This document shows positions 9,117-17,900 of a DNA stretch of 64,000 nucleotides, piece by piece (the stretch's first letter is position 1; every line of letters begins with the position of its first letter). Position numbers and translations under genes: made by a program. The stretch is from assembly GCA_002454815.1 (NCBI GenBank), contig DKJL01000010.1, positions 124,001 through 188,000 on the forward strand. The letters run 5' to 3'. The stretch is from Flavobacteriales bacterium UBA6693. Lineage in GTDB: Bacteria; Bacteroidota; Bacteroidia; Flavobacteriales; Weeksellaceae. The notes beneath the pieces are model-generated. The model had not been told where the DNA came from. It searched no databases and saw only the letters and a list, made by a program, of their open reading frames with translations.

Positions 9117-10233
9117 TACCTCCACCCTCAGTGGTACCGGCGTTACACAGGTTGCTCACTCTGTACTAGAGGAGTGCAAAAATTTTCCGGAAAACGAGTA
9201 CCACATCTTCTACGGACCGGAGATGGCAAAAATCCTCGTGCCCAAAGCGTTTCCGGATCATTTTTATTTTTATGAGTTCAAAGGTCATCCTTTGTATGGC
9301 TTAGCCGGTTTTTCTATACGAAAAAAAATGAAGGCTTTAGAAAAACAGATCAATCCCGACGCAGTTTTCACGGTTTTTGGCCCCGCATGCTGGACTCCCC
9401 AGGCTAAGCACATCACCGGTTTTGCCAATTCCTATTATGTTTATCCGGATTCACCGTTTTTTTCAATAATTTCCCGACGCGATTATTTTCGTATCAAGCT
9501 TTTAAGTCTCGGCCACCGATTTTTTTTGAAGCGAAACGGCAACTATTTTATATGTGAAACAGAAGACATGTCGGAACGACTCAGCAGCTTTTTAAAAATT
9601 CCCCGAAAACATGTTTTCACGGTAAGCAACACGTACAGTTCCGCCTTTGAAAATGAAGCTGCGGCAGATAAAGTATTTTTACCGTCACCGGAAAAAAATG
9701 AATTTAGGTTTTTAGTTTTGTCTTCGTTCCAGATTCATAAAAACCTGACTGTTCTGAATCAGGTAATACCGCTGCTGGAAAAATATCTGCCAGACCACAA
9801 AATAACTTTTGTTCTTACAATTGATGATGAAGAATTAAAGCAAAACTTTTCCGAAAAGGCCCGATCCCGGATCGCTAATCTTGGCAGAGTGGAGCCGAAA
9901 GATTGCCCATCACTCTATAGAGCGTGTGACGCGTTATTTTTGCCCACGCTCATCGAGGCTTTTTCCGCAAACTATCCGGAAGCCATGAAGATGCAGATTC
10001 CCATACTAACTTCCGGATATTCCTTTGCAAAATCCATATGTGGTGATGCTGCCCTGTATTTTGACCCCCAAGATCCTACCGACATTGCGAGGAAATGTAG
10101 CGAACTCGTAAAAAACCAAAACCTACAGGAAAAACTTATAAAAAATGGAGACAGACGTCTGCTCACCTTTGGCAGTGCCACGGAAAGAACCGCTGCTTAT
10201 CTGCAGATCATTAGTGCTATTGTAAAATCATAA
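9100..10233 (+). CDS. Glycosyltransferase, GT4/GT-B fold
   Basis: 377 residues, start inside the end of the polymerase gene (17-base overlap). The C-terminal half carries the group 1 transferase pattern: RFLVLSSFQIHKNL opens the second Rossmann domain and FLPTLIEAFSANYPEAMKM holds the E-x7-E motif that binds the donor sugar phosphate. An N-terminal GTGVTQVA loop is consistent with GT4. It probably adds one sugar of the repeat unit on the cytoplasmic face. Donor and acceptor are unknown. Confidence 0.8.
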   Translation: MKLIINTSTLSGTGVTQVAHSVLEECKNFPENEYHIFYGPEMAKILVPKAFPDHFYFYEFKGHPLYGLAGFSIRKKMKALEKQINPDAVFTVFGPACWTPQAKHITGFANSYYVYPDSPFFSIISRRDYFRIKLLSLGHRFFLKRNGNYFICETEDMSERLSSFLKIPRKHVFTVSNTYSSAFENEAAADKVFLPSPEKNEFRFLVLSSFQIHKNLTVLNQVIPLLEKYLPDHKITFVLTIDDEELKQNFSEKARSRIANLGRVEPKDCPSLYRACDALFLPTLIEAFSANYPEAMKMQIPILTSGYSFAKSICGDAALYFDPQDPTDIARKCSELVKNQNLQEKLIKNGDRRLLTFGSATERTAAYLQIISAIVKS

Positions 10234-10260
10234 CGTAAAACTATGAACCTCATTTAAAAT

Positions 10261-11085
10261 ATGGAAATGTACTCTGCAAGCATCGTTTTGTTTAAAAATG
10301 ATTATAACGAGGTTCGCGATCTTATTAAGGATTTACTTTCCTTTCAGAAGGATAAGCTTAGGATTTTTTTAATTGATAATTCACCTACCGACCAACTTAA
10401 AATTCTGGTAAATAATGCCGAAGAAAATATCGAATATATTCATAATCCGCTGAATCCGGGATTTGGTGCCGCGCATAATGTCGCTTTGAAAAAAGCTTTA
10501 GATTATAATTCTCCTTACCATTTTGTCGTAAATCCTGATGTCTCCTTCGGTGGCGATGTTATCGGTCCGATGATCAGTCATATGAATGAAGATCAAGATA
10601 TTGGCATGATGATGCCACAGATTCTGAATACGGACGGCACTGTCCAGAACCTGCCCAAATTGCTGCCTTCCCCTTTTTCAGTGCTCATGAGAAAGCTGAA
10701 ATGGCCAGATTTTATCTACAGTAAGTTTATCAATAATTATGAACTGCGTTTCGTACCGCGCGATTTGATATACAGCGCTCCAATACTTTCGGGGTGTTTT
10801 ACCCTTCTAAGAATGTCAGCTGTGAAGGAAATTGGCACCTATGACGATAAATTTTTCATGTATTTTGAAGATTGGGATTTATCGCGGCGAATGCACCAGA
10901 AATATAAAACACTTTATTTTCCAGCGGTTTCCGTAACGCACGGCTACGAATCTGGCGCAAATAAAAGCAAGAAATTATTTAAGATATTTATCAACTCAGC
11001 AATTACCTACTTTAATAAATGGGGCTGGTTTTATGATAAAGAAAGACGGGCCGTAAACAGGGAAGCCTTAAAACAGTTTAAATGA
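10261..11085 (+). CDS. Glycosyltransferase family 2
   Basis: 274 residues. GT-A fold features: LIDNSPTD near the N-terminus, NPGFGAAHNVAL, and HFVVNPDVSF, where the usual DxD metal motif reads NPD, as in rhamnosyltransferase-like GT2 enzymes. FFMYFEDWDLSRRM supplies the catalytic ED pair. The layout resembles WbbL-type rhamnosyltransferases, which fits the rfb genes further on, but the donor is not proven. It overlaps the following epimerase gene by 4 bases. Confidence 0.8.
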   Translation: MEMYSASIVLFKNDYNEVRDLIKDLLSFQKDKLRIFLIDNSPTDQLKILVNNAEENIEYIHNPLNPGFGAAHNVALKKALDYNSPYHFVVNPDVSFGGDVIGPMISHMNEDQDIGMMMPQILNTDGTVQNLPKLLPSPFSVLMRKLKWPDFIYSKFINNYELRFVPRDLIYSAPILSGCFTLLRMSAVKEIGTYDDKFFMYFEDWDLSRRMHQKYKTLYFPAVSVTHGYESGANKSKKLFKIFINSAITYFNKWGWFYDKERRAVNREALKQFK

Positions 11086-11975
11086 AAATAATCCTCACCG
11101 GCGTCACCGGATTTGTCGGCAGCAATCTTTCTGACCATCTTAGAGCGCGGCATCATACTGTTTTGCCACTTTCTTTACGAAACGAATGGGTGCTTCCCGA
11201 CAATGGCGACGCGTTGATTCACCTTGCCGGCAAAGCACATGACGTCGCTAATGCCTCAGATGATCGGGAGTACTACACCATTAATACCGATCTTACCGCA
11301 AAGCTTTTTAATGCATTTCGCAAATCTGAAATGCGGGATTTCTTCTATTTTTCTTCAGTCAAAGCGGCGGCGGATTCTGTAGATTTAATTTTAGATGAAG
11401 AAGTTATTCCGAACCCTAAAACAGCCTACGGGAAGTCTAAATTAAAAGCGGAAGAATATCTGCTCAGTCAGGAACTGCCCGCGGGCAAAAGACTCTTCAT
11501 CATCCGCCCCTGCATGATTCACGGGCCGGGTAATAAAGGAAATCTCAATTTGCTCTATAAATTTGTGGAAAAAGGAATTCCCTGGCCGTTGGCGAAATTT
11601 AATAATCAGCGTTCTTTCCTAAGCATTGATAATCTTAATTTTTTGATTTTAAAAATGCTTGATGCCCAAGTTATTCCGTCGGGAATTTATAATTTCGCGG
11701 ATGATGAAACTTTATCTACAAACTCGGTGGTGAAAATAATGGCAAATACTGTCCGGAAAAAGGAAAAGTTATGGAAAGTTAACGTAAGTTTAGTGTCGCG
11801 CTTGGCGCAAGCTGGCGACGTGCTCAGGTTGCCGCTGAATTCCGAACGTTTAAAGAAACTTACCGAAAATTATATGGTGTCCAACCGGAAAATAAAAAAT
11901 GCATTAGGTATCACGCATCTGCCATTAACAGCGGAGGAGGGTCTCATCAAAACCATTAAAAGTTTCCAAAAATAA
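11082..11975 (+). CDS. NAD-dependent 4-keto-sugar reductase/epimerase (WbpK/WbpV-like)
   Basis: 297 residues of the extended SDR family: GVTGFVGSN for the cofactor, FFYFSSVKAAAD for the catalytic Ser and AYGKSKLKAEEYL for Tyr and Lys. RPCMIHGPGNKGN is typical of UDP-4-keto-6-deoxy-HexNAc reductases of the WbpK/WbpV type, which give UDP-FucNAc or UDP-QuiNAc. Its last base is the first base of the WecA-like gene. In several LPS loci this pair makes and then loads the first sugar onto undecaprenyl phosphate, which is the proposed role here. Confidence 0.75.
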   Translation: MKIILTGVTGFVGSNLSDHLRARHHTVLPLSLRNEWVLPDNGDALIHLAGKAHDVANASDDREYYTINTDLTAKLFNAFRKSEMRDFFYFSSVKAAADSVDLILDEEVIPNPKTAYGKSKLKAEEYLLSQELPAGKRLFIIRPCMIHGPGNKGNLNLLYKFVEKGIPWPLAKFNNQRSFLSIDNLNFLILKMLDAQVIPSGIYNFADDETLSTNSVVKIMANTVRKKEKLWKVNVSLVSRLAQAGDVLRLPLNSERLKKLTENYMVSNRKIKNALGITHLPLTAEEGLIKTIKSFQK

Positions 11976-12955
11976 TGGAATACATCGCAGTAACTGTCTT
12001 TTTTTTCGCGCTGATGCTGCTGTACTTTAAGGTCGCCGCAAAGTACAACATCATCGATAAACCCAACCACCGCAGTGCTCACAGGGAGATTACGCTGCGC
12101 GGAGGCGGCGTGATATTTCCGGCAGCTTACGTGCTTTTTGTAATCACAGAGTTGGCAACCACCGGTCTGGAACCTCATTTTCTGTGGTTTGGTGCGGGTT
12201 TTCTAATGATTACTGTACTGAGTTTTTTGGACGATCTGTACGATCTTTCCACTAAAATCCGGCTTTTTTTCCATTTTATCGCGGTAACGCTGTTGATGTA
12301 TTTCCTGAACCTTTTTGCACTGCTTCCCTTTTGGGCAGTGCCGTTGTGCTATATTTTAATTATCGGAATCCTCAACGCTTACAATTTTATGGACGGCATC
12401 AATGGTATGTCGGGACTTTACAGCCTGATCGCTTTCGCCACGCTGTATTTTGTCAACCAATGGATTGTTTCTTTCGTCAGTGCTGATTTTATCATCTATC
12501 CGATGCTTGCCAGTCTGGTATTCATGTTTTATAATTTCCGTACAAAAGCCCGATGTTTCCTGGGCGACGTCGGCAGCATGGGTTTGGCTTTTTGGATCAT
12601 CGCGCTCATCGCCTTATTGATTATTGAGACCGGAACGTTTAAGTGGATTTTACTACTCAGCGTTTACGGCATAGAAACCGCGCTTACCATCGCCGAACGA
12701 CTCAAACGGCGCGAAAATATATTCGAGGCGCATCGCCGGCACTTGTACCAGCTGTTTGTTAACGAGAAAAAATATTCGCACCTTTCCGTGAGCGCGGCCT
12801 ACGGCGCTTTACAACTTGTTATCAACAGTTTTGTGCTGACTACGGCACTTTCCGATTGGTGGGTGTTCGTGTTGGTGATTTTGCCGACTGGAGTGGTATA
12901 TATCATCGTGAAACTGGGAACATTAAATAAGCTGCTGGTTCGCCAACCTGACTGA
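11975..12955 (+). CDS. Undecaprenyl-phosphate HexNAc-1-phosphate transferase, WecA/WbpL-like
   Basis: 326 residues with about 10 membrane segments. Cytoplasmic loops show the family motifs: FLDDLYDLSTKIR (acidic pair for magnesium), NAYNFMDGINGMSG, FLGDVGSMGLAF and a final EAHRRHLYQ histidine block. The enzyme starts the repeat unit by moving a sugar-1-phosphate from a UDP-sugar to undecaprenyl phosphate. The preceding reductase suggests QuiNAc or FucNAc as that first sugar. It is at the shorter end of the family. Confidence 0.85.
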   Translation: MEYIAVTVFFFALMLLYFKVAAKYNIIDKPNHRSAHREITLRGGGVIFPAAYVLFVITELATTGLEPHFLWFGAGFLMITVLSFLDDLYDLSTKIRLFFHFIAVTLLMYFLNLFALLPFWAVPLCYILIIGILNAYNFMDGINGMSGLYSLIAFATLYFVNQWIVSFVSADFIIYPMLASLVFMFYNFRTKARCFLGDVGSMGLAFWIIALIALLIIETGTFKWILLLSVYGIETALTIAERLKRRENIFEAHRRHLYQLFVNEKKYSHLSVSAAYGALQLVINSFVLTTALSDWWVFVLVILPTGVVYIIVKLGTLNKLLVRQPD

Positions 12956-12961
12956 TTTTTT

Positions 12962-13063
12962 ATGTTTAATTTTAATCAATTAATGCAAGAAAACCAGAGT
13001 CTAGGGGTATATTTCAGCACATACTTTAAGAATCCGTCTGCTGAATTAATAGATTTGAGATGA
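12962..13063 (+). CDS. Possible 33-residue ORF coupled to the next gene
   Basis: A 33-codon frame starts at an ATG 6 bases after the transferase stop and ends in a TGA that overlaps the next start (ATGA at 13060-13063). The peptide has no membrane segment and no motif I recognise. The ATGA overlap is the same arrangement seen between real genes of this locus, which is the only support for translation. It may be a leader peptide, the remnant of a lost gene, or chance. Confidence 0.25.
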   Translation: MFNFNQLMQENQSLGVYFSTYFKNPSAELIDLR

Positions 13064-14073
13064 GCGATAAGATAAATATTGCCGTGCTGGGTTACGGACA
13101 CATTGGTAAAAAACACGTGGAACTGGTTTCGCAGCACCAATCTTTCAATCTGGTAGCCGTCATCGACACAGACAGCACAAAATTCGAAAATACGGCTGCC
13201 CAGTCGTTAAATACCTTTTCTTCACTCGATATTTTTCTCGAGGCTAATTTGCCTGTAGATCTTATCGCCATCTGCACCCCCAACGGTCTGCACTTTCAGC
13301 AAGCCAAACAATTACTGGAGAAAGGCATTCACGTGATTATCGAAAAACCAATTACTTTACAGTCCGGGGAGGCGGAAATACTGGAGCAGACAGCGCAACA
13401 ACACGGTGCACATATTTTCCCAATAATGCAAAACCGTTTTTCGCCGCCTTCGCAGTGGCTGAAAGAATTACTGGATTCCGGGACGTTGGGCAACATTTTT
13501 ATGGTACAGGTTTCCTGTTACTGGAACCGCGACGAAAGATATTATGCCAATAGTGCCTGGCGCGGCACCAAAGATCTGGACGGCGGCACGCTCTATACAC
13601 AGTTTTCTCATTTTTTGGATATATTGCACTGGCTTTTTGGCGACCTGACCAACATTAAATCCAAATTTGCCAATTTTAACCATCAGCATCTCACGGAAGT
13701 GGAGGACAGCGGCATCATCACTTTTGATTTTAAATCAGGCGGCATGGGCAGCTTTAATTTTTCCACCTCCGTCTGGCAGGAAAACTTAGAAAGCTCGCTC
13801 ACCATTATTGCGGAGAACGGTTCCGTAAAGGTCGGCGGACAGTACATGGACAAAGTGGAGAAATGTCTGGTGAAAAATTATACAATGCCCGAGCTTGCCC
13901 TTACGAATGCCTGCAACGACTATGGCACCTACAAAGGTTCCGCGCAGAACCATCATCATCATTACGACAACATTGCAGAAGTTTTGCTAAACAACAGAAA
14001 AATACACATTCAGTCGCATGAAAGTGTGAAACTGATTCAACTTATCGAAAATATTTATACTCAATTTAGTTAA
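13060..14073 (+). CDS. Gfo/Idh/MocA-family sugar dehydrogenase (WlbA/WbpB-like)
   Basis: 337 residues. The Rossmann motif AVLGYGHIGKKHVELV, the IICTPNG-like segment AICTPNGLH and IIEKPITL are all present; the C-terminal domain has AWRGTKDLDGGTLYTQFSHFLD, close to the substrate region of WlbA/WbpB, which oxidise C3 of UDP-GlcNAc uronic acid. A HHHHH-rich stretch lies near residue 300. The WlbB and WlbC partners are not in this window, so the specific reaction is uncertain; the family is clear. It ends 2 bases before rfbC. Confidence 0.75.
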   Translation: MSDKINIAVLGYGHIGKKHVELVSQHQSFNLVAVIDTDSTKFENTAAQSLNTFSSLDIFLEANLPVDLIAICTPNGLHFQQAKQLLEKGIHVIIEKPITLQSGEAEILEQTAQQHGAHIFPIMQNRFSPPSQWLKELLDSGTLGNIFMVQVSCYWNRDERYYANSAWRGTKDLDGGTLYTQFSHFLDILHWLFGDLTNIKSKFANFNHQHLTEVEDSGIITFDFKSGGMGSFNFSTSVWQENLESSLTIIAENGSVKVGGQYMDKVEKCLVKNYTMPELALTNACNDYGTYKGSAQNHHHHYDNIAEVLLNNRKIHIQSHESVKLIQLIENIYTQFS

Positions 14074-14075
14074 TT

Positions 14076-14621
14076 ATGAAAATCGAAGCCACGCCCCTGC
14101 AGGACTGCTATATTATAGAACCGACGCTCTTCGAAGATGCGCGCGGCTACTTCTACGAAAAATACAATGAACAGAAGTTTCAGGAACTTACCGGCATGAA
14201 TGGCCATTTTGTTCAGGACAATATTTCACGTTCTTCCTATGGTGTGCTGCGTGGTCTGCACCTGCAGAAAGGCGCGCACGCGCAGGCCAAACTCGTTTCC
14301 TGCCTGGAAGGTTCTGTTTTTGATGTTGCGGTGGACCTGCGTGAGGATTCACCCACGTTTGGTCAGTGGTTTGGTACCGAGCTGTCGGCCGAAAATAAGC
14401 GCCAGTTTTATGTGCCGCGCGGTTTCGGGCACGGTTTTTCTGTCCTGTCGGAAAGTGCAGTTTTTGCGTACAAATGTGATAACTATTATAATAAAGAATC
14501 GGAAGGCGGCGTGCTTTGGTGTGATCCTGAACTGAATATCAACTGGCACTTGCCGGAATCCGCCATTATTCTCTCGGATAAAGATAAAATTCAACCTACC
14601 TTTGCAGAAGGAAATTTCTAA
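14076..14621 (+). CDS. rfbC: dTDP-4-dehydrorhamnose 3,5-epimerase
   Basis: 181 residues, normal RmlC length. ARGYFYEKYNEQKF, SSYGVLRGLHLQ (with the catalytic His), SCLEGSVFDVAVDLR and FYVPRGFGHGFSVLS are the characteristic cupin blocks. It inverts C3 and C5 of the 4-keto-6-deoxy-glucose made by RfbB. Order here is rfbC-rfbB-rfbA, with 2-8 base gaps, so the three are surely one operon. An rfbD reductase, needed to finish dTDP-rhamnose, is not seen next to them. Confidence 0.95.
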   Translation: MKIEATPLQDCYIIEPTLFEDARGYFYEKYNEQKFQELTGMNGHFVQDNISRSSYGVLRGLHLQKGAHAQAKLVSCLEGSVFDVAVDLREDSPTFGQWFGTELSAENKRQFYVPRGFGHGFSVLSESAVFAYKCDNYYNKESEGGVLWCDPELNINWHLPESAIILSDKDKIQPTFAEGNF

Positions 14622-14628
14622 CAGCTGT

Positions 14629-15708
14629 ATGAAAAACATTATCATAACCGGTGGGGCCGGTTTTATCGGATCGCATGTGGTGCGTCAATTTGTCATTAAT
14701 CATCCCGAAGCGAAGATTATCAACCTTGATGCTCTGACCTACGCCGGAAATCTGGAAAATTTAAAAGACCTCGAGAATGAACCGAACTACGTTTTCGAAA
14801 AAGCTGATATTACCAATACTGAAGAATTGCGCCGGGTTTTCGAGAAATACCGTCCGGATGCAATCATTCATCTCGCTGCCGAAAGCCACGTGGACCGCAG
14901 TATCACGGATCCCAACGCTTTTATAAGTACCAATGTAATCGGTACCGCCAATCTGCTGAATTTAGCCCGCGAATTCTGGACTTTAAACCCCGATCATACG
15001 CACGGAAACTTTCCCGAAGGGAAAAGAGATTATCTGTTCTACCACGTTTCCACAGACGAAGTATACGGCAGTCTGGGCAAAACCGGTTTCTTTCTGGAAA
15101 CTACTGCCTACGATCCGCAGTCGCCATATTCTGCGAGTAAAGCCGCTTCGGATCATCTGGTCCGCGCATACGGAAACACGTATGGGATGCCGTTTATTGT
15201 ATCCAATTGTTCCAATAATTACGGGCCCAATCATTTTCCCGAAAAACTTATTCCGCTTTGTATTTCCAATATTTTAAATGAAAAGCCGCTGCCTATATAC
15301 GGTGACGGAAAATATACCCGCGACTGGCTGTTCGTTATCGATCATGCAAAAGCGATCCACCAAATTTTCCACGAGGCGAAAACGGGTGAAACCTACAATA
15401 TCGGAGGATTTAACGAATGGACAAATATTGATCTCGTTAAAGAACTGATCAAACAAATGGACGAAAAGCTCGGAAATCCCGAAGGTCATTCGGAGAAACT
15501 CATCACTTACGTAAAAGACCGTCCCGGACACGATTTACGTTACGCCATCGACGCCAGCAAACTCAATAAAGAACTCGGCTGGAAACCTTCTGTAACGTTT
15601 GAGGAAGGTTTGGGAAAGACAATCGACTGGTTTCTGGATAATAAAGAATGGCTGGAGCATGTAACAAGTGGTGATTATCAAAAATATTACGATAAGCAAT
15701 ATTCATAA
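14629..15708 (+). CDS. rfbB: dTDP-glucose 4,6-dehydratase
   Basis: 359 residues from ATG 14629; the in-frame TTG at 14602 lies inside rfbC and adds residues foreign to the family. GGAGFIGSHVVRQF binds NAD, FYHVSTDEVYGSLG carries the catalytic Thr-Asp-Glu set, SPYSASKAASDHLVRAY gives Tyr and Lys, and NCSNNYGPNHFPEKLIP is a signature block. It removes water from dTDP-glucose to yield the 4-keto-6-deoxy sugar. Confidence 0.96.
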   Translation: MKNIIITGGAGFIGSHVVRQFVINHPEAKIINLDALTYAGNLENLKDLENEPNYVFEKADITNTEELRRVFEKYRPDAIIHLAAESHVDRSITDPNAFISTNVIGTANLLNLAREFWTLNPDHTHGNFPEGKRDYLFYHVSTDEVYGSLGKTGFFLETTAYDPQSPYSASKAASDHLVRAYGNTYGMPFIVSNCSNNYGPNHFPEKLIPLCISNILNEKPLPIYGDGKYTRDWLFVIDHAKAIHQIFHEAKTGETYNIGGFNEWTNIDLVKELIKQMDEKLGNPEGHSEKLITYVKDRPGHDLRYAIDASKLNKELGWKPSVTFEEGLGKTIDWFLDNKEWLEHVTSGDYQKYYDKQYS

Positions 15709-15709
15709 G

Positions 15710-16570
15710 ATGAAAGGAATCATTCTCGCCGGAGGCTCCGGCACAAGACTCTATCCGTTAACGATCGCCGTCAGTAAGCAACTCATGCCTGTCTACGACA
15801 AGCCGATGATTTATTATCCGCTTTCTACTTTGCTTTTAGCGGGTATCAAGGATATTTTAATCATCACCACACCGCACGATCAGGACGGTTTTATCAAACT
15901 TTTGGGCGACGGTTCCGCGATCGGCTGTAATATTGAGTACAAAGTGCAGCCCAGCCCGGACGGATTGGCGCAGGCTTTTATTCTGGGTGAAGAATTTATT
16001 GGTGACGACTCTGTGGCGCTTGTTTTGGGCGACAATATCTTCTACGGCACAGGTCTGGCCGAACTGCTTTCCAGCAAAACCAATGTTGTGGGCGGCTGCG
16101 TTTTCGCGTATCAGGTGGCTGATCCCGAACGTTATGGTGTGGTGGAATTTGATGATGATTTTAAGGCAGTTTCAATTGAAGAAAAACCGGCCGAACCGAA
16201 ATCCAATTTTGCGGTTCCAGGATTGTATTTCTACGATAATTCTGTGGTGGAAATCGCTAAAAATTTGGCACCATCCCCCCGTGGTGAACTGGAAATCACG
16301 GATGTGAATAAAATTTATCTCGAAAAAGGACAGCTGGAAGTCGGTGTTATGAGTAGAGGAACCGCCTGGCTCGATACCGGCACATTCGACTCTCTACACG
16401 AAGCTTCGGAATTTGTAAAGGTTCTGGAAAAAAGACAGGGTTTCAAAATTTCCTGTATTGAAGAAATCGCGTATTCGAAAGGTTTTATCGATCACGATCA
16501 ATTATTAAAGTCGGCAGAAAAATACGGTAAAAGCGGCTACGGAGATTATCTGAAGAGGTTGGTAATGTAG
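15710..16570 (+). CDS. rfbA: Glucose-1-phosphate thymidylyltransferase
   Basis: 286 residues from ATG 15710, one base after the rfbB stop; 14 further codons upstream would overlap rfbB and are not conserved. KGIILAGGSGTRLYPLT is the nucleotide site, followed by SKQLMPVYDKPMIYYPLS, LVLGDNIFYG and TAWLDTGTFDSLHEAS. It makes dTDP-glucose, the first step of the dTDP-sugar branch. This is the last gene of the polysaccharide operon: a hairpin with a T-run follows at 16601. Confidence 0.96.
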   Translation: MKGIILAGGSGTRLYPLTIAVSKQLMPVYDKPMIYYPLSTLLLAGIKDILIITTPHDQDGFIKLLGDGSAIGCNIEYKVQPSPDGLAQAFILGEEFIGDDSVALVLGDNIFYGTGLAELLSSKTNVVGGCVFAYQVADPERYGVVEFDDDFKAVSIEEKPAEPKSNFAVPGLYFYDNSVVEIAKNLAPSPRGELEITDVNKIYLEKGQLEVGVMSRGTAWLDTGTFDSLHEASEFVKVLEKRQGFKISCIEEIAYSKGFIDHDQLLKSAEKYGKSGYGDYLKRLVM

Positions 16571-16600
16571 CTGATTTGCACTATACTGTAATTTTAGAAT

Positions 16601-16632
16601 AAAACTGTAAAAACCATTTGCAGTTTTTTTTT
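16601..16632 (+). terminator. Intrinsic terminator after rfbA
   Basis: AAAACTG at 16601-16607 pairs with CAGTTTT at 16621-16627 and is followed by a T-run. It closes the polysaccharide operon. It also lies just ahead of the antiporter start, so that gene either has its own promoter overlapping the T-run (a TATATTTA box at 16634-16641) or depends on read-through. Confidence 0.7.
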
Positions 16633-16645
16633 ATATATTTACTTT

Positions 16646-17857
16646 ATGGCTGAAATTTTTATTGTCGGAATCTGCATCATTCTTTTGCTCTCGTATGTTT
16701 TCGATATCACTTCCAAATTCACCAAAGTTCCGTCGGTCATATTTCTGCTGGCGCTCGGCTGGTTTCTGAACCAGGTTGGCGGGCTTTTTAACATTATCAT
16801 TCCTAATCTTAATGTCATTCTGCCGATTTTAGGAACAGTTGGTTTAATTTTAATTGTTCTCGAAGGTTCCCTTGAGCTGGAACTGAACCGGTCCACCGTA
16901 AATGTTGTAAAAAAATCGGCGCTAATCGCTTTGGTCCCTTTGGTTATTATTGCTGTTAGTTTTGCCATATTTTTAAAGGTAGAATGGGGCATTCCGTACA
17001 AACAGGCACTTATTAATATCATCCCGTTCTGTATCATCAGCAGTTCCATCGCGATTCCCAGCGCCATCAACCTGAGTCATGAGAAGCGCCAGTTTGTGAC
17101 TTATGAAAGCAGCCTGTCCGACATTATCGGTGTTATTTTCTTCAATTTTGCGAGTTTCGGAACGGTAATTTCTGTTGGCGGCGCGCTGTATTTTAGTGCT
17201 CAATTTCTCCTGATGCTGCTGATTTCGGTGGTGGCTTCGCTGGTTCTGGCTTTTCTTTTGGCCAAAATAGATCATCACATCAAGTACGGACCGATCATTA
17301 TTTTAAACATTCTTATCTATCAGATCTCTAAAATATATCATCTCCCGGCCCTGATTTTCATCCTGTTTTTCGGACTTGTTCTGGGTAACGTTGACGAACT
17401 TAAGAATGTGAAGATCATGCGCAACTTTCGGTTTACCAAGCTTACGCGTGAGGTGCGCCACTTTAAAGATGTCGTAATTGAAGCGACCTTTATCGTCCGG
17501 ACGCTCTTTTTCCTCGTCTTCGGTTTTGTTTTGAAAACGGAGGATATCATCGATCAAAGTTCTTTGGTTTGGTCGGTTTCTATCGTTGTGGCGATTTACG
17601 TGTTACGGGTAATCTTCTTAAAACTGGGTAAAATGGATCTTCAGCCACTGTTTTATATCGCACCGCGCGGACTGATCACTGTACTGCTCTTCCTGAGTAT
17701 CGCGCCGAAAGACCGTTTTCCCTATTTAAATGAATCAGTGGTTATACAGGTCATTCTCTTGACGACCTTTATCATGATGCTCGGGCTGCTCTTTGAGAAA
17801 AAAGCCAAGCAGAGGCAGACCGCTGTTGTGGAAGATGAAAGTAACGAAGCCTCGTAG
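16646..17857 (+). CDS. Cation:proton antiporter, CPA1-like
   Basis: 403 residues with 11-12 hydrophobic segments; the opening VPSVIFLLALGWFLNQ and the block SSSIAIPSAINLSHEKRQFVTYESSLSDIIG resemble monovalent cation/proton antiporters, with an Asp in the later transmembrane stretch. A short charged C-terminal tail follows. It probably exchanges sodium or potassium for protons in the inner membrane. The ion cannot be decided. It stands alone between the rfbA terminator and the rimO promoter. Confidence 0.8.
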   Translation: MAEIFIVGICIILLLSYVFDITSKFTKVPSVIFLLALGWFLNQVGGLFNIIIPNLNVILPILGTVGLILIVLEGSLELELNRSTVNVVKKSALIALVPLVIIAVSFAIFLKVEWGIPYKQALINIIPFCIISSSIAIPSAINLSHEKRQFVTYESSLSDIIGVIFFNFASFGTVISVGGALYFSAQFLLMLLISVVASLVLAFLLAKIDHHIKYGPIIILNILIYQISKIYHLPALIFILFFGLVLGNVDELKNVKIMRNFRFTKLTREVRHFKDVVIEATFIVRTLFFLVFGFVLKTEDIIDQSSLVWSVSIVVAIYVLRVIFLKLGKMDLQPLFYIAPRGLITVLLFLSIAPKDRFPYLNESVVIQVILLTTFIMMLGLLFEKKAKQRQTAVVEDESNEAS

Positions 17858-17873
17858 TTTTACATAATATGCC

Positions 17874-17881
17874 TATCTTTG
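17874..17881 (+). promoter_or_regulatory. -7 promoter box of rimO
   Basis: TATCTTTG fits the Bacteroidota -7 consensus TAnnTTTG and ends 19 bases before the rimO start. No well-placed TTG -33 element is visible. Confidence 0.55.
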
Positions 17882-17900
17882 CGCCAAGAAAAAATATACA

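Noticed and set aside
13900..13980. HHHHH stretch in the sugar dehydrogenase as an engineered His tag
   Set aside because: It is internal, encoded by mixed CAT/CAC codons within a conserved domain; a natural feature.
1..16570. Capsule or O-antigen island flanked by mobile elements
   Set aside because: No transposase, integrase or attachment repeat was seen inside the window; the left boundary is outside it.
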